Of a stretch of DNA of 64,000 nt, positions 11,021 through 21,076 are shown piece by piece. This DNA comes from Melioribacteraceae bacterium (lineage in GTDB: Bacteria; Bacteroidota; Ignavibacteria; Ignavibacteriales; Melioribacteraceae). How positions within the stretch are numbered: the stretch's first letter is position 1; every line of letters begins with the position of its first letter. A program made the position numbers and the translations under genes. The stretch covers positions 186,001 to 250,000 of the forward strand of contig JAEINS010000001.1 of the NCBI GenBank assembly GCA_016342755.1, in the 5' to 3' direction. The notes beneath the pieces are model-generated. The model ran no database searches. It had not been told where the DNA came from and saw only the letters and a list, made by a program, of their open reading frames with translations.

Positions 11021-11584
11021 ATGAATAATATAATTGTTGGGAAAGCATTTGTTCTAGGAGATAATATTGATACTGACCAAATTATCCCGGCTGAACATTT
11101 GGTATATAGTTTAACTGATCCAGAAGAAAGAAAAAAATATGGTCACTATGCGTTTTCAGGTGTCCCACCGGCTGAAGCTGGTTTGCCAGTTGGCAATACA
11201 GCTTTTATTGAAGGTGAAAAAACAGAGAGTGAATTTTCTATAATCATTGGCGGAACAAATTTTGGATGCGGTTCATCACGTGAACATGCACCTTTTGCGC
11301 TTAAAGAAGCCGGAGCCCAAGTAATACTGGCCGAATCTTATGCCCGTATATTTTATAGGAATTCGGTTGATGGCGGATTTATTATTCCGTTTGAAGCTAC
11401 AGAAAAATTGAACGATAAAATTAAAACCGGTGACAAAATTAAAGTCAATATTGATGACTGCAAAATTATAAATGAAACATCTGGTGAAAGCTTTTCATTA
11501 CGACCATTAGGAGACGTTCTGCCAATTATTGAAGCAGGAGGTTTATTCGAATATGCCCGCAAAGCTGATATGATTAAAAAATAA
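11021..11584 (+). CDS. leuD: 3-isopropylmalate dehydratase, small subunit
   Basis: Swivelling aconitase domain of 187 aa. Seen: GDNIDTDQIIPAEHL near the N-terminus and NFGCGSSREHAPFALKEAG, the substrate-specificity loop region. It forms the holoenzyme with LeuC immediately upstream, and may also act on citramalate in the cimA-dependent route (inference). Confidence 0.92.
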   Translation: MNNIIVGKAFVLGDNIDTDQIIPAEHLVYSLTDPEERKKYGHYAFSGVPPAEAGLPVGNTAFIEGEKTESEFSIIIGGTNFGCGSSREHAPFALKEAGAQVILAESYARIFYRNSVDGGFIIPFEATEKLNDKIKTGDKIKVNIDDCKIINETSGESFSLRPLGDVLPIIEAGGLFEYARKADMIKK

Positions 11585-11611
11585 TTTTATAACTAATTCG
11601 AAGTTAGGAAA

Positions 11612-13213
11612 ATGGTTAATAATAAAAAGATTGAATTATTTGATACAACTTTACGTGACGGTACTCAAGGGGAAAGTATAAATCTCTCTATACACGATAA
11701 ACTGATAATAACACAAAAGCTTGATGATTTTGGAATAAATATTATTGAAGGCGGCTGGCCTGGAAGTAATCCGAAAGATGAAGAGTATTTTCAGAAAGTA
11801 AAAACTTTAAACTTAAAGAACGCGCAAATATGCGCCTTCGGATCAACTGCCAGATATCCTGATAAAATTAGAGAAGATAATAACTTAAATAAACTTCTAG
11901 CTGCTGAAACTCCTTATATATCGATCTTTGGTAAAACGTGGCAATTTCACTCTTCACGCAGTCTTGGTTTAACGGATGAGCAAAACGAAGAATTGATTTA
12001 TAATTCAGTTGAGTATTTAAAGCAGGAAGGACGAAAAGTTATATTCGATGCTGAACATTTCTTCGATGGTTATAAAGACAATAAAGAGTTTGCATTAACA
12101 ATGATAAAAGCCGCAGAAAATGCTGGTGCAGATATTATAGCTCTATGTGATACTAATGGCGGAACACTGCCTCATGAAATATCATCAATAGTAAATGTTG
12201 TTTCAAAAACTGTAAGAGTTCCAATTGGTATACATGCCCATAATGATAGTGATACTGCGGTGGCTAACACTCTTGCCGCCATTGAAGCGGGTGTAACTCA
12301 TGTTCAGGGCACTATAAACGGAGTTGGCGAAAGATGCGGGAACGCAAACTTGTGCAGTATAATTTCTAACTTAATGTTAAAAATGAATTATGAAATGGTT
12401 AGTGATATCAATACAAAAAAAATCACTCCGCTTTCAAACTTTGTTTATGAGCTAATGAATTTAATTCCTAATCAGCGTGCGCCATTTGTAGGTAAATCCG
12501 CGTTTGCACATAAGGGCGGTATACATGTAAGCTCTGTTCTAAAAGACAGCAGAATGTACGAGCATATTTCTCCGGCTGAAGTTGGGAATAAACAAAGAGT
12601 CCTTGTATCAGATCTTTCCGGGCAAAGTAATATTCGTTATAAAGCTAAAGAATTTGGAATTGATTTAGAAGTTGATAAAGAATTAGGCAAAAAGATTGTG
12701 CAGCGTATTAAAAATTTGGAATATGATGGTTATCAGTATGATGGTGCGGAAGCATCATTTGAATTAATACTTAGAAGTGAACTTGGTGAATATAGTCCTT
12801 TGTTTAATATAGATTACGCAAAAGTAAATGTAATGTTTGATGATCAGGATCAAGATTATTCTGAAGCTGTTCTAAAAGTAAGTGTTGAAGGGGAAATTGA
12901 ACATACTGCATCAGACGGAAGCGGACCAGTAGGTGCGCTTGATAATGCGATTAGAAAAGCACTTTGTAGGTTCTATCCAGAATTATCAGTTGTTAAACTG
13001 GTTGATTATAAAGTACGTGTTCTTGGCGAAAAAAATGGAACAGGTGCAAAAGTAAGAGTGTTAGTCGAATCAAGCGATGGTGAAAATACATGGTCAACTG
13101 TTGGTGTTTCAGAAGATATTATTCATGCTAGTTTACAGGCTTTAGCGGATAGTCTTAACTATAAATTATATCAGTTGAAGAAAGAAGATAAACTAGTAAG
13201 CGAAGTTAATTAG
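11612..13213 (+). CDS. cimA: (R)-citramalate synthase
   Basis: Condenses pyruvate and acetyl-CoA to citramalate, a threonine-independent entry to isoleucine. The HMGL-like barrel begins FDTTLRDGTQGESINLS with GGWPGSNP; the metal motif is HAHNDSDTAVANT. A C-terminal LeuA-type regulatory domain gives 533 aa, typical of CimA. It ends the operon, and no threonine dehydratase (ilvA) is in the window, which supports isoleucine synthesis through citramalate. Confidence 0.9.
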   Translation: MVNNKKIELFDTTLRDGTQGESINLSIHDKLIITQKLDDFGINIIEGGWPGSNPKDEEYFQKVKTLNLKNAQICAFGSTARYPDKIREDNNLNKLLAAETPYISIFGKTWQFHSSRSLGLTDEQNEELIYNSVEYLKQEGRKVIFDAEHFFDGYKDNKEFALTMIKAAENAGADIIALCDTNGGTLPHEISSIVNVVSKTVRVPIGIHAHNDSDTAVANTLAAIEAGVTHVQGTINGVGERCGNANLCSIISNLMLKMNYEMVSDINTKKITPLSNFVYELMNLIPNQRAPFVGKSAFAHKGGIHVSSVLKDSRMYEHISPAEVGNKQRVLVSDLSGQSNIRYKAKEFGIDLEVDKELGKKIVQRIKNLEYDGYQYDGAEASFELILRSELGEYSPLFNIDYAKVNVMFDDQDQDYSEAVLKVSVEGEIEHTASDGSGPVGALDNAIRKALCRFYPELSVVKLVDYKVRVLGEKNGTGAKVRVLVESSDGENTWSTVGVSEDIIHASLQALADSLNYKLYQLKKEDKLVSEVN

Positions 13214-13220
13214 CTGAAGA

Positions 13221-13248
13221 GATGACATCTTTTTAAGAAGATGTCATC
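13221..13248 (+). terminator. Terminator of the ilv-leu operon
   Basis: Perfect 11-bp stem GATGACATCTT / AAGATGTCATC with a short loop, followed by TTTATATTTTG. It sits 8 bases after the cimA stop and separates the operon from the convergent gene on the other strand. Confidence 0.88.
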
Positions 13249-13259
13249 TTTATATTTTG

Positions 13260-14525
13260 TTATAAATTCATCAAAGAAACAAATGCAACAATCCCCGTGG
13301 CAAAGCTAACACAGAAGACATATACAGTAAGAATAAATCCCATCTTAAAGAATGTTTTAATTCTTGATTGTCCGTAAACTCGTCTCATAGCGATAAATAT
13401 TGATACATTCAGTAGTATAAAAATGATTAAAAATATATACCATGCACTCCAGAAAAGCAGAATGATAATATAAATAAAGAAGATTGAATGTATATGAAGC
13501 GTAAAAATAAGATGGTTTATGTAGTAAATTTTATGTCGGACATATAATAGCTTGAGTAAAAAGGCAAAAATAGGCAGCAATAGAAATATGGCTTTAGGTG
13601 CCTGGTTTATCATATCCTTGATAAACATTTCTTGAGATACTTTCCCACCCGTCATTATTTTTTTTGCTTGTTTTTCAATGAGAGACGCGAATCCTGAACT
13701 GTCCGCTTTTTCTTCATTCCATAAATATGTAACGTTTAAAGAATCTCTATCAGGATCATTTAACATTATTACATATTTAGTAATACTATGCCTTAAACCT
13801 ATTTTATAAATATTAGAAAGTCCGGCAACAAGCGTATCTTTTTCATTAAGAGAAGAACCAATTTCAGTATTGTTTATGAGGGTTTTTAGTGAATCTAAAA
13901 TTTCCGAATTATTTATTTTGTCCTTTTTCTTTTTAAAAATAAAACTATCACATAAAATTGATAAAAAATGTTTCTTTTTAATATATGGGAGATTAGAACT
14001 TTTCATTATAGACAGAGTATCGTAAATCTGATCTTGAATGCTGCCAAAAGTTTCTCTTTGAGTTAAAATATATTTTGATGTTAATTCACGAGGTAGCATT
14101 TCTTTTCCGAGATCACTAATCTCATCATCATACATATCTAATAAATGGGTTAGTGTGTCAGTATTCGCAAAAATCATTTCATTTTTCGAATCAAAAAATT
14201 TCCCATCAACAAAGCCTGATAACGAATAAAAGAAAAAGAACATTAAACTTGTAAATAGATATAACCTCAATGGAAATACATAAGAAGCTCTCCGACCCTC
14301 ATTATATTCATTTGTGAGATGCCCGGGTTTCTTAAGTAATGGAATAATACTCTTGAAAAATTTTGAATCGAATGTAAATAAATCCCCAAACATTTCATGA
14401 AGAAACACTCTTAGCGGAATTTGTTTGTGGGTGTTTAACTGACCGCAGTTAGGACAGTAGTTATAATCCTCAATTTTCACTCCACAATTAAGATATGACT
14501 CAGATTTTCTTAGTTTTTTTGACAT
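13260..14525 (-). CDS. DUF3667-type membrane protein
   Basis: Inner-membrane protein of unknown function. The N-terminus carries a small zinc-ribbon-like segment (NCG...CPNCGQ) followed by the family signature: FDSKFFKSIIPLLKKPG, EYNEGRRASYVFPLRLYLF. A C-terminal cluster of four or so transmembrane helices follows a long soluble middle (about residues 120-310). I prefer the ATG at 14525; an in-frame ATG at 14591 would add 22 hydrophobic residues. The first zinc Cys usual in relatives (CLNCG) is Tyr here (YLNCG). Divergent from the M14 peptidase gene. Confidence 0.75.
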   Translation of the reverse strand: MSKKLRKSESYLNCGVKIEDYNYCPNCGQLNTHKQIPLRVFLHEMFGDLFTFDSKFFKSIIPLLKKPGHLTNEYNEGRRASYVFPLRLYLFTSLMFFFFYSLSGFVDGKFFDSKNEMIFANTDTLTHLLDMYDDEISDLGKEMLPRELTSKYILTQRETFGSIQDQIYDTLSIMKSSNLPYIKKKHFLSILCDSFIFKKKKDKINNSEILDSLKTLINNTEIGSSLNEKDTLVAGLSNIYKIGLRHSITKYVIMLNDPDRDSLNVTYLWNEEKADSSGFASLIEKQAKKIMTGGKVSQEMFIKDMINQAPKAIFLLLPIFAFLLKLLYVRHKIYYINHLIFTLHIHSIFFIYIIILLFWSAWYIFLIIFILLNVSIFIAMRRVYGQSRIKTFFKMGFILTVYVFCVSFATGIVAFVSLMNL

Positions 14526-14648
14526 AGTTCTCAAACTTTTTTTTTCAGAATTAGCGAGTAAAAGGATTATTATCAAATTTAAAGATTCCATGTTAAAATA
14601 TTTCTATACATTTAGTTAACTTTCAGAATTAAATTTTATCCAATTATT

Positions 14649-16403
14649 ATGAAGCTGCTTATGAGACTAATAACATTTCTATTACTAATTCTGACAATTG
14701 TGAATTATGGACAGATAGAAAATAAATGGCTGACTAAATTTGAAAAGTCAGTTTATAAAGCCACGTTTTCTTATGATGAAACGATGGAATATTTTGGCAA
14801 GTTAGCTGACCACTCTGAAAATGCGGATATGATTGAGTTTGGGATTTCTCCACAGGGCAGAAAGCTATATTGCTTTATTGCCGCAAGTAACAATGAATTT
14901 ACACCCGAAAAGGCAAAAAAGTCTGGAAAACCTATTATATTTATAAATAATGGGATTCATTCAGGCGAGATTGAAGGGAAAGACGCATGTGCATTATTAC
15001 TCCGCCAGATTTTAATTACAAAAGAAAAGAAAGAATATTTAGATGATGTAATTTTAATGGTTATTCCAATTCATAATGTAGACGGACATGAAAGGAAGAG
15101 CAAATATAATCGTATAAATCAGAATGGTCCTGAAGAAATGGGCTGGAGAACTACTGCTCAGAATCTTAATCTTAACAGAGACTTTTTAAAAGCTGATGCT
15201 CTGGAAATGCAGTCATGGCTGAAATTGTTCGGTGAATGGCTTCCTGATCTGCTTATTGATGTTCACACAACCAACGGAGCCAATTATCAGTATACAATTA
15301 CATACTCGATGGAAACATATAAGAACATCCCGGATAAAACAGCTAAATGGGTGAAGAATGAATTCTTGCCGATAATAACTAAAGAAACTGAAGATGCCGG
15401 ATATTTAACGGCTCCATACTTGTGGTTTAGAGATGGGATTATAGACGGGTTTACCGGATGGGTTGCTGGGCCTCGTTTTTCAAATGGTTACGCAGCGGCT
15501 CAAAACAGACCCGGACTTTTAATTGAGACTCACATGCTTAAATCTTATAAGGATCGTGTGTATGGAACAAAGGCCATGTTAGAATCTGTAATTAAATATT
15601 ATAATACGAACGCTAATGAAATTGTGCTGATGAATAAAGAGGCTGATGAGTTTGTAGTTAGTAAATATGCTTTAAGAAAGGAGTATTTCCCAATTAAATT
15701 TGCTAATACAAAAAAGTTTGAAAACTTTAAGTTTAAAGGATTTAAATCTATTAGTGAATATAGTATGATCTCTGGAAGTGAAGTTGTGAAATACACTGAT
15801 AAAAAATGCGAAGTGGATATTCCATTCTATAATGATTTTTTTGTTAAGGATTCTGTTAAACTTCCTGACGCCTATTTAATCCCATCTGAATGGAGTGATT
15901 TAGTTCGTGTATTAAAATATCATGGTGTAGAAGTAGAAATACTTGATAGTGATGAAGAATTTGAAGTTGAGGAATATAAATTTAATGATGTGAAGTTTTC
16001 TACTCTTCCGTATGAGGGCAGATTCCAGCCAGGGTTTAAATTTGAAATAGATAATAAAAAAGCAGTGCTTCCTAAAGGAACTTTTAGAGTAAAAACGGCT
16101 CAAAGAAATTTGCCGGTTATAGCACATCTTTTAGAGCCAATAGCTGATGATTCCTTTGTCAGATGGGGTTTTATGAATCAGATTTTTGAAAGGAAAGAAT
16201 ATTTTGAAATGTATTCTATGGAGCCAATAGCTAATGAAATGTTCCAGAGTGATGAAGCTTTGCGGGAAGAGTTTTTAAGGAAAATTGATTCTGATGAAAA
16301 GTTTAAAAATGATCCGAGAGCGAGAATCAATTTCTTTTATGAAAAATCGGAGTATTATGATAAAAAACATAATGTTTATCCGGTGTTAAGACAAATTAAG
16401 TAA
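14649..16403 (+). CDS. Secreted M14-family zinc carboxypeptidase
   Basis: Predicted exported metallopeptidase of 584 aa. Residues 1-22 form a signal peptide (hydrophobic run ending NYGQ). The zinc ligands are in NNGIHSGEIEGKDA (HxxE) and LIDVHTTNG; the catalytic Glu lies in LLIETHMLKS. The C-terminal half (from about residue 320) is an accessory region I do not recognise. Ends 8 bases before the next gene, so probably co-transcribed with it. The natural substrate cannot be told from sequence. Confidence 0.85.
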   Translation: MKLLMRLITFLLLILTIVNYGQIENKWLTKFEKSVYKATFSYDETMEYFGKLADHSENADMIEFGISPQGRKLYCFIAASNNEFTPEKAKKSGKPIIFINNGIHSGEIEGKDACALLLRQILITKEKKEYLDDVILMVIPIHNVDGHERKSKYNRINQNGPEEMGWRTTAQNLNLNRDFLKADALEMQSWLKLFGEWLPDLLIDVHTTNGANYQYTITYSMETYKNIPDKTAKWVKNEFLPIITKETEDAGYLTAPYLWFRDGIIDGFTGWVAGPRFSNGYAAAQNRPGLLIETHMLKSYKDRVYGTKAMLESVIKYYNTNANEIVLMNKEADEFVVSKYALRKEYFPIKFANTKKFENFKFKGFKSISEYSMISGSEVVKYTDKKCEVDIPFYNDFFVKDSVKLPDAYLIPSEWSDLVRVLKYHGVEVEILDSDEEFEVEEYKFNDVKFSTLPYEGRFQPGFKFEIDNKKAVLPKGTFRVKTAQRNLPVIAHLLEPIADDSFVRWGFMNQIFERKEYFEMYSMEPIANEMFQSDEALREEFLRKIDSDEKFKNDPRARINFFYEKSEYYDKKHNVYPVLRQIK

Positions 16404-16411
16404 GAGTAGCA

Positions 16412-17275
16412 ATGAGAAAAATTAAAACGTTAATTATAATTATGTTTATAGGTGTAACAAGTTTATTATCTCAGGATAAAATCAGTACAGTGTTATTTCC
16501 GGTCGGACTAAATTTTGTTCCGTTAAAAGCAAATATGTGTGAACCAAAAATGGGAATCTGGTATCATAATGCTTCTACAAATCTGAAAGTCGATATTGGT
16601 AATAGTGTTGATTTATTCGGTTATAGAATTGGATCTGATGTTTATATAACTGCCGGAGCCGATTTCTGGGGGTATGCTTTAACAACAAGTTATTCTGGCA
16701 ACAGACTTCAGATTGATGCGCTGGATGGATTTTTTGGCGGCAACATTTCCTATTCGCAAAAATTTGAGAATAGAAAAGTATTAATAAGATTTAGAATTAT
16801 TCATAATAGTGCTCATTTAGTTGATGGACATTATGATAAAAATAAAGGAGGCTGGCTTAAACAAGAGCCAATCCCTTATACAGAAGATTTTGGAGAAATT
16901 ACAATTGCACAAGAAAGCTATTTCGAAAATTTTGTTGTTAAGTATTATGGATCAATAGCTTATTCAACAATGGTTAGACCTCTTGGGCTTAAAAAATGGG
17001 CTTATAATGCTGGGTTTGAATTAGCGGCGAATAATTATTTCAAAAACTTATTTGGAAGTGATTCATCTCCATTTATAGCTTATCATTTTGAACTTGATGG
17101 AATTCCAGAATATATAGGAAACAATAATATAATGCTGGGAATTAAGTTTGGTAACTGGTATGAAAAAGGACTTTCATTATATATATCTTACTACAGCGGC
17201 AGTAATTATTTTAGCGAATATTATTTTCAGCGAATATCTAAGTTTGGTATTGGCATGAGTGTCGACTTCTTTTAA
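16412..17275 (+). CDS. Outer-membrane beta-barrel protein, DUF1207-like (copy 1)
   Basis: Protein of 287 aa with an N-terminal signal peptide, alternating hydrophobic strands and a terminal aromatic residue, as in outer-membrane barrels. The segment HNSAHLVDGHYDK resembles the HxSxHLGDE motif I associate with DUF1207. It is a clear paralogue of the protein at 22064-22891: both have EPKMG, DIGNSxDL and SAHLVDGxYDK at matching places. Together they bracket the envelope-glycan genes. Function unknown. Confidence 0.6.
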   Translation: MRKIKTLIIIMFIGVTSLLSQDKISTVLFPVGLNFVPLKANMCEPKMGIWYHNASTNLKVDIGNSVDLFGYRIGSDVYITAGADFWGYALTTSYSGNRLQIDALDGFFGGNISYSQKFENRKVLIRFRIIHNSAHLVDGHYDKNKGGWLKQEPIPYTEDFGEITIAQESYFENFVVKYYGSIAYSTMVRPLGLKKWAYNAGFELAANNYFKNLFGSDSSPFIAYHFELDGIPEYIGNNNIMLGIKFGNWYEKGLSLYISYYSGSNYFSEYYFQRISKFGIGMSVDFF

Positions 17276-17316
17276 AAGTTGTAAACTTTAAACATAAAAA
17301 TGAACGGCAAAGATTA

Positions 17317-18243
17317 TTGAAGTTTCTAAATAATAAAAAAATATTTTCAGGTTTAAAAATTATTATCTCAATTGGATTATTGATATTTCTTGTTGAGTAT
17401 ATAAAAGGGAAAAACATTATTAGTGTGTTAAAGACGGCTGATACTTTGTTAGTAGTATTTGTAATACTTTTAATGCCGTTAAATCTGTTTATACAAATTA
17501 TAAAGTGGAAGATAATTGTTAAGAAGTTTTTGGATATTGATGATTATTCAAAAACAATAAAATCTTTTTTTAACGGGATCAGTTCCGGTATTTTAACACC
17601 TCTTTTTATTGGAGAGTATCTGGGACGCGGTTTTGTTTTTAAAGAAATTGGTTATGCAAAAGTTTCACTTGTTACTTTTATTGATAAAATAATTCCGCTC
17701 TTAATTATAGTTTTTTGCGGCGGAGTTTTGTCTCTGTATTATACCAGCCTTTATTTCCCTCAGTTTTATATCTACTCGTTAATACTTGCTCTTCTTTTAA
17801 TTTTGGCTGTCGGCATTGCTCTTGTAATGAGAAAAAAAATGTTTAACTATATAAAAAGGAGATTCGATAAGTTTAGCATTATAATAGAAAGTATATTTTC
17901 CTCAAATAGAATGGATCTAAAATTAGTTTCAAAAATTTCATTGTTATCAGTTCTCTACATTTTTATTTACACAACACAGTTTTCATTATTAATTATGGCT
18001 TTTAATCAGAGTGATCTTTCAATTCACTTTTTTGGGATAACTATTGTATTGATGTTTGCAAAATCAATAATTCCACCCATTACTATTGCTGATATCGGGA
18101 TACGCGAAACTTTGTCAGTTGCGTTGTTTTCAATTATTGCAGTTAATGAGGCCGCAGCTTTTAACGCCGCAATGGTTCTATTCATAATTAATATTTTAAC
18201 TCCTGCCGTAATTGGAATCCCGTTACTAAAGGATTCAAAATGA
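17317..18243 (+). CDS. Flippase-like / LPG-synthase-TM family membrane protein
   Basis: Polytopic protein of 308 aa with about eight transmembrane helices and the pattern of the lysylphosphatidylglycerol-synthase membrane region family (UPF0104). Key segments: GISSGILTPLFIGEYLGRG and IADIGIRETLSVALF. No soluble aminoacyl-transfer domain is present, so a role in lipid or lipid-linked sugar handling is likelier than amino-acyl transfer. The start is taken as TTG at 17317; no in-frame ATG precedes the first helix. Overlaps the next gene by 4 bases. Confidence 0.7.
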   Translation: MKFLNNKKIFSGLKIIISIGLLIFLVEYIKGKNIISVLKTADTLLVVFVILLMPLNLFIQIIKWKIIVKKFLDIDDYSKTIKSFFNGISSGILTPLFIGEYLGRGFVFKEIGYAKVSLVTFIDKIIPLLIIVFCGGVLSLYYTSLYFPQFYIYSLILALLLILAVGIALVMRKKMFNYIKRRFDKFSIIIESIFSSNRMDLKLVSKISLLSVLYIFIYTTQFSLLIMAFNQSDLSIHFFGITIVLMFAKSIIPPITIADIGIRETLSVALFSIIAVNEAAAFNAAMVLFIINILTPAVIGIPLLKDSK

Positions 18244-19361
18244 TTTATCTAATTTGTTTTCTCTGTGTACATTATCTATGGTTTTTATCAAGAATTTATA
18301 AGGGTTTAATTAGCCTAAATCAACCAAACAATGTTTATCAGTCAGCTATAACAGCTACTATCATAATTCCATTTAGAAATGAATCTGAAAAGATTCTAAA
18401 AAGTCTGGAGTCAATTGAAAATCAGAGTTACTCAATTAATCATTTTGAGGTTATTTATGTTGATGATAATTCAGAGGATGATTCACTTGAAAAGTTGAAA
18501 ACCAATATTTCGAAAGAGAATATCCGTGTTATAAATCTTGATAATTCAATTCATGATAGAGCTCATAAAAAACAAGCTATAGAGGCGGGAATTGGAAAAT
18601 CGGATAATGAAATTATAGTTATAACTGATGCAGACTGCACACATGATATTGAATGGTTAAATAATTTACTTAGTTATTTTGAAAATGATACCGCTCTTGT
18701 TAGTGGTCCGGTTCAATTTTCATCAGACGGAACTATGTTTCAAGAATTGCAGCAGATTGAATTCTCGAGTTTGATAATAGCAGGTGCGGGTTTAATTGGA
18801 AGCGGAACCCCGACTATTTGTAATTCCGCGAATCTTGCTTTCAGAAAAAAAGTGTTTTATGAGGTTGATGGTTATAATGACAATAAACATTTATCTTCCG
18901 GCGATGATGAATTTTTAATGCAGAAAATTGCCAATACTACAAAGTATAATATTAAGTTTTGTACTAATAAAAAAACTATAGTTAAGACTGAACCGAATTC
19001 AAGTTTAACTTCATTTTTTGAGCAACGAAAAAGATGGGCTAGTAAAGGTGTCTTTTATAAGGAGAATGTATTAATTCTAAAGCTTGTTCTTATATTTTTA
19101 TTCTATGTTTTATTTCCAAGTACCTTTATTATAGGGTTATTTCTCAATCCAATATATCTCATAATGTTTTTTTCTTTATTTATAATCAAAGGAATTAGTG
19201 AATATTTTGTTATGTCAACCGGACAAAAAATAGTTTATGGGAAAAGAAAATTGAAGTATTTCTTTTTAGCCGAGCTTGTTCAAATCCCTTATATAATTAT
19301 ATCTTCATTACTTGGGCTATTTGGTAATTACTCTTGGAAAGGCAGAAAGGTGGAAAGATAA
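18240..19361 (+). CDS. Membrane-anchored family 2 glycosyltransferase (copy 1)
   Basis: Protein of 373 aa with an N-terminal helix, a GT-A domain and C-terminal helices. Seen: IIPFRNESEKILKSLESI, VDDNSEDDS, the DxD-type VITDADCTHD and the acceptor-site FFEQRKRWASKG (QxxRW-like), as in processive GT2 enzymes. The ATG overlaps the preceding stop, and the deacetylase gene follows immediately, so the three are translated together. Sugar donor unknown. Confidence 0.82.
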   Translation: MIYLICFLCVHYLWFLSRIYKGLISLNQPNNVYQSAITATIIIPFRNESEKILKSLESIENQSYSINHFEVIYVDDNSEDDSLEKLKTNISKENIRVINLDNSIHDRAHKKQAIEAGIGKSDNEIIVITDADCTHDIEWLNNLLSYFENDTALVSGPVQFSSDGTMFQELQQIEFSSLIIAGAGLIGSGTPTICNSANLAFRKKVFYEVDGYNDNKHLSSGDDEFLMQKIANTTKYNIKFCTNKKTIVKTEPNSSLTSFFEQRKRWASKGVFYKENVLILKLVLIFLFYVLFPSTFIIGLFLNPIYLIMFFSLFIIKGISEYFVMSTGQKIVYGKRKLKYFFLAELVQIPYIIISSLLGLFGNYSWKGRKVER

Positions 19362-19997
19362 ATGAAGTATAAATTTAATCCTCCCGGTATTCTTAAGTTT
19401 ATGTTCAGTGATTTTTATTGGACAACCAATAATGATAAGCTATTATTAACATTTGATGACGGACCAATTCCAGACAACACATATCAAATTCTGAATTTTT
19501 TAAAATCAAATAATATAAAGGCACTCTTTTTTTGTGTGGGGAACAACATCCGGAAGTACCCGGAAATTGCAAAAAGTATTTTAGATGAAGGACATACAAT
19601 CGGGAACCATATGTATAATCACACAAATATAAGAACAGTTGCAAAAAGTGAGACCCAAAAGGAGATTGACCAGTTTAACAAAATCACTTTGAAAGAATTA
19701 AATTATAAAACTGAATTTTTCAGACCTCCTCATGGAAGATTTAATCTTGCCACTTCTGGTTTAATGAAACAAAATAAATTGAAAAACGTAATGTGGTCGC
19801 TTTTATCCTATGATTATAAAAATGATAAAAATATTGTTAAATTTGCACTTGAAAATTTTTTAATGAAAAACTCAATTTTAGTTTTTCATGATAATATATC
19901 TTCTCAACCAATTATAATTGACTGTCTAGAGTTTTTAGTAAAAGAGGCTGAGAAAAAAGGCTTTGAATTCGGAGATCCGGCTGAATGTTTGAAATAG
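19362..19997 (+). CDS. Polysaccharide deacetylase (NodB fold, CE4)
   Basis: Protein of 211 aa with all CE4 motifs: LTFDDGP, GNHMYNH (metal-binding His pair), FRPPHGRFN and LVFHDN. Removes N- or O-acetyl groups from a glycan. No signal peptide is obvious, which suggests cytoplasmic or membrane-proximal action on a precursor. Overlaps the next glycosyltransferase by 13 bases and is part of the same operon. Confidence 0.85.
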   Translation: MKYKFNPPGILKFMFSDFYWTTNNDKLLLTFDDGPIPDNTYQILNFLKSNNIKALFFCVGNNIRKYPEIAKSILDEGHTIGNHMYNHTNIRTVAKSETQKEIDQFNKITLKELNYKTEFFRPPHGRFNLATSGLMKQNKLKNVMWSLLSYDYKNDKNIVKFALENFLMKNSILVFHDNISSQPIIIDCLEFLVKEAEKKGFEFGDPAECLK

Positions 19998-21076
19998 TTT
20001 TTCTAATTGCACTTATATTTTACTTCACTGTATTGGTAATATTTTCTATCGGTGCGTCTAAGAAATTTAATAGATTAGATGGAAATAAATTACCATTAGC
20101 CTCAGTTATTGTTGCTGCGCGAAATGAAGAATTAAACATTTTAGATTGTTTGGATTCGTTAAATAAATTAGAATATCCGGAAGGAAAGTTAGAGGTAATT
20201 ATTATAGATGACCATTCAACTGATAAAACATATTCAATTATAACTGAGTTTATTCATGATAAGCCGATTTTCAAAGTAGTTCAGCCTGCTAAAGAAATTG
20301 GTTCGTTACGCGGAAAAGCAAATGCTATTGCAAACGGAATTGAAATTGCTTCCGGCGAAATAATTCTTACTACTGATGCTGACTGTTCAGTTTCAAAAAC
20401 ATGGGCAAAAACAATTGCTTCATATTTTAAAGACGATGTTGCAATGGTTTGCGGGTATACAAATCAGTTTAGCAAAAATATTTTTGAAGGCGCGCAATCT
20501 ATCGATTTCATACACCTTTTAACGGTTGCTGCCGGAACTATGAACTTAGGAAAGCCTATTAGTGCTATCGGTAATAATATGTCGTACAGGAAATCTGTTT
20601 ATCAAGAGGTTGGCGGTTACGAAGCATTAGAGTTTTCTGTAACAGAAGATTTTAATTTGTTAATGGCAATTCACAAGTTAAAGAAGTATAAAATAATTTA
20701 TCCTTTAGATATTGGCGGTCTTGTTACTTCTAAACCAATGGAAGATATAAAGTCACTGTATTGGCAGAAAAAAAGGTGGAGCGTTGGCGGATTGAAATCT
20801 GATATTGCCGGATTCTCTGTAATGCTTTTGGCATATGCTCCGCAGATATGTTTATTGCTTTCTCCATTTTATTTTTCAAAAGAAGTTTTATATCTGATTT
20901 TTTTTAAGCTGATTATTGATTTTACATTTTTAAAACCAATTCACTCCCGATTAGAACTTCAGTTTAGTATAAAACATTTTCTCGGATTCCAGATATATTA
21001 TTTCCTTTATGTTTTAATAATGCCGCCGTTAGTTTTTCTTAATCGAAAAGTTGAATGGAAAGGCAGGAAATACTAG
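19985..21076 (+). CDS. Membrane-anchored family 2 glycosyltransferase (copy 2)
   Basis: Protein of 363 aa organised like its neighbour at 18240: one N-terminal helix, a GT-A core (VIVAARNEELNILDCLDSL, IIDDHSTD, TTDADCSVS), a QKKRWSVGG acceptor motif, then C-terminal helices. Divergent from copy 1, so it probably adds a different sugar or link. Overlaps the radical SAM gene by 22 bases. Confidence 0.82.
   Translation: MFEIVFLIALIFYFTVLVIFSIGASKKFNRLDGNKLPLASVIVAARNEELNILDCLDSLNKLEYPEGKLEVIIIDDHSTDKTYSIITEFIHDKPIFKVVQPAKEIGSLRGKANAIANGIEIASGEIILTTDADCSVSKTWAKTIASYFKDDVAMVCGYTNQFSKNIFEGAQSIDFIHLLTVAAGTMNLGKPISAIGNNMSYRKSVYQEVGGYEALEFSVTEDFNLLMAIHKLKKYKIIYPLDIGGLVTSKPMEDIKSLYWQKKRWSVGGLKSDIAGFSVMLLAYAPQICLLLSPFYFSKEVLYLIFFKLIIDFTFLKPIHSRLELQFSIKHFLGFQIYYFLYVLIMPPLVFLNRKVEWKGRKY

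Noticed and set aside
17300-17320. Six-codon ORF (ATG at 17300) overlapping the TTG start of the flippase-like gene
   Set aside because: Could couple translation, but nothing beyond position supports it.
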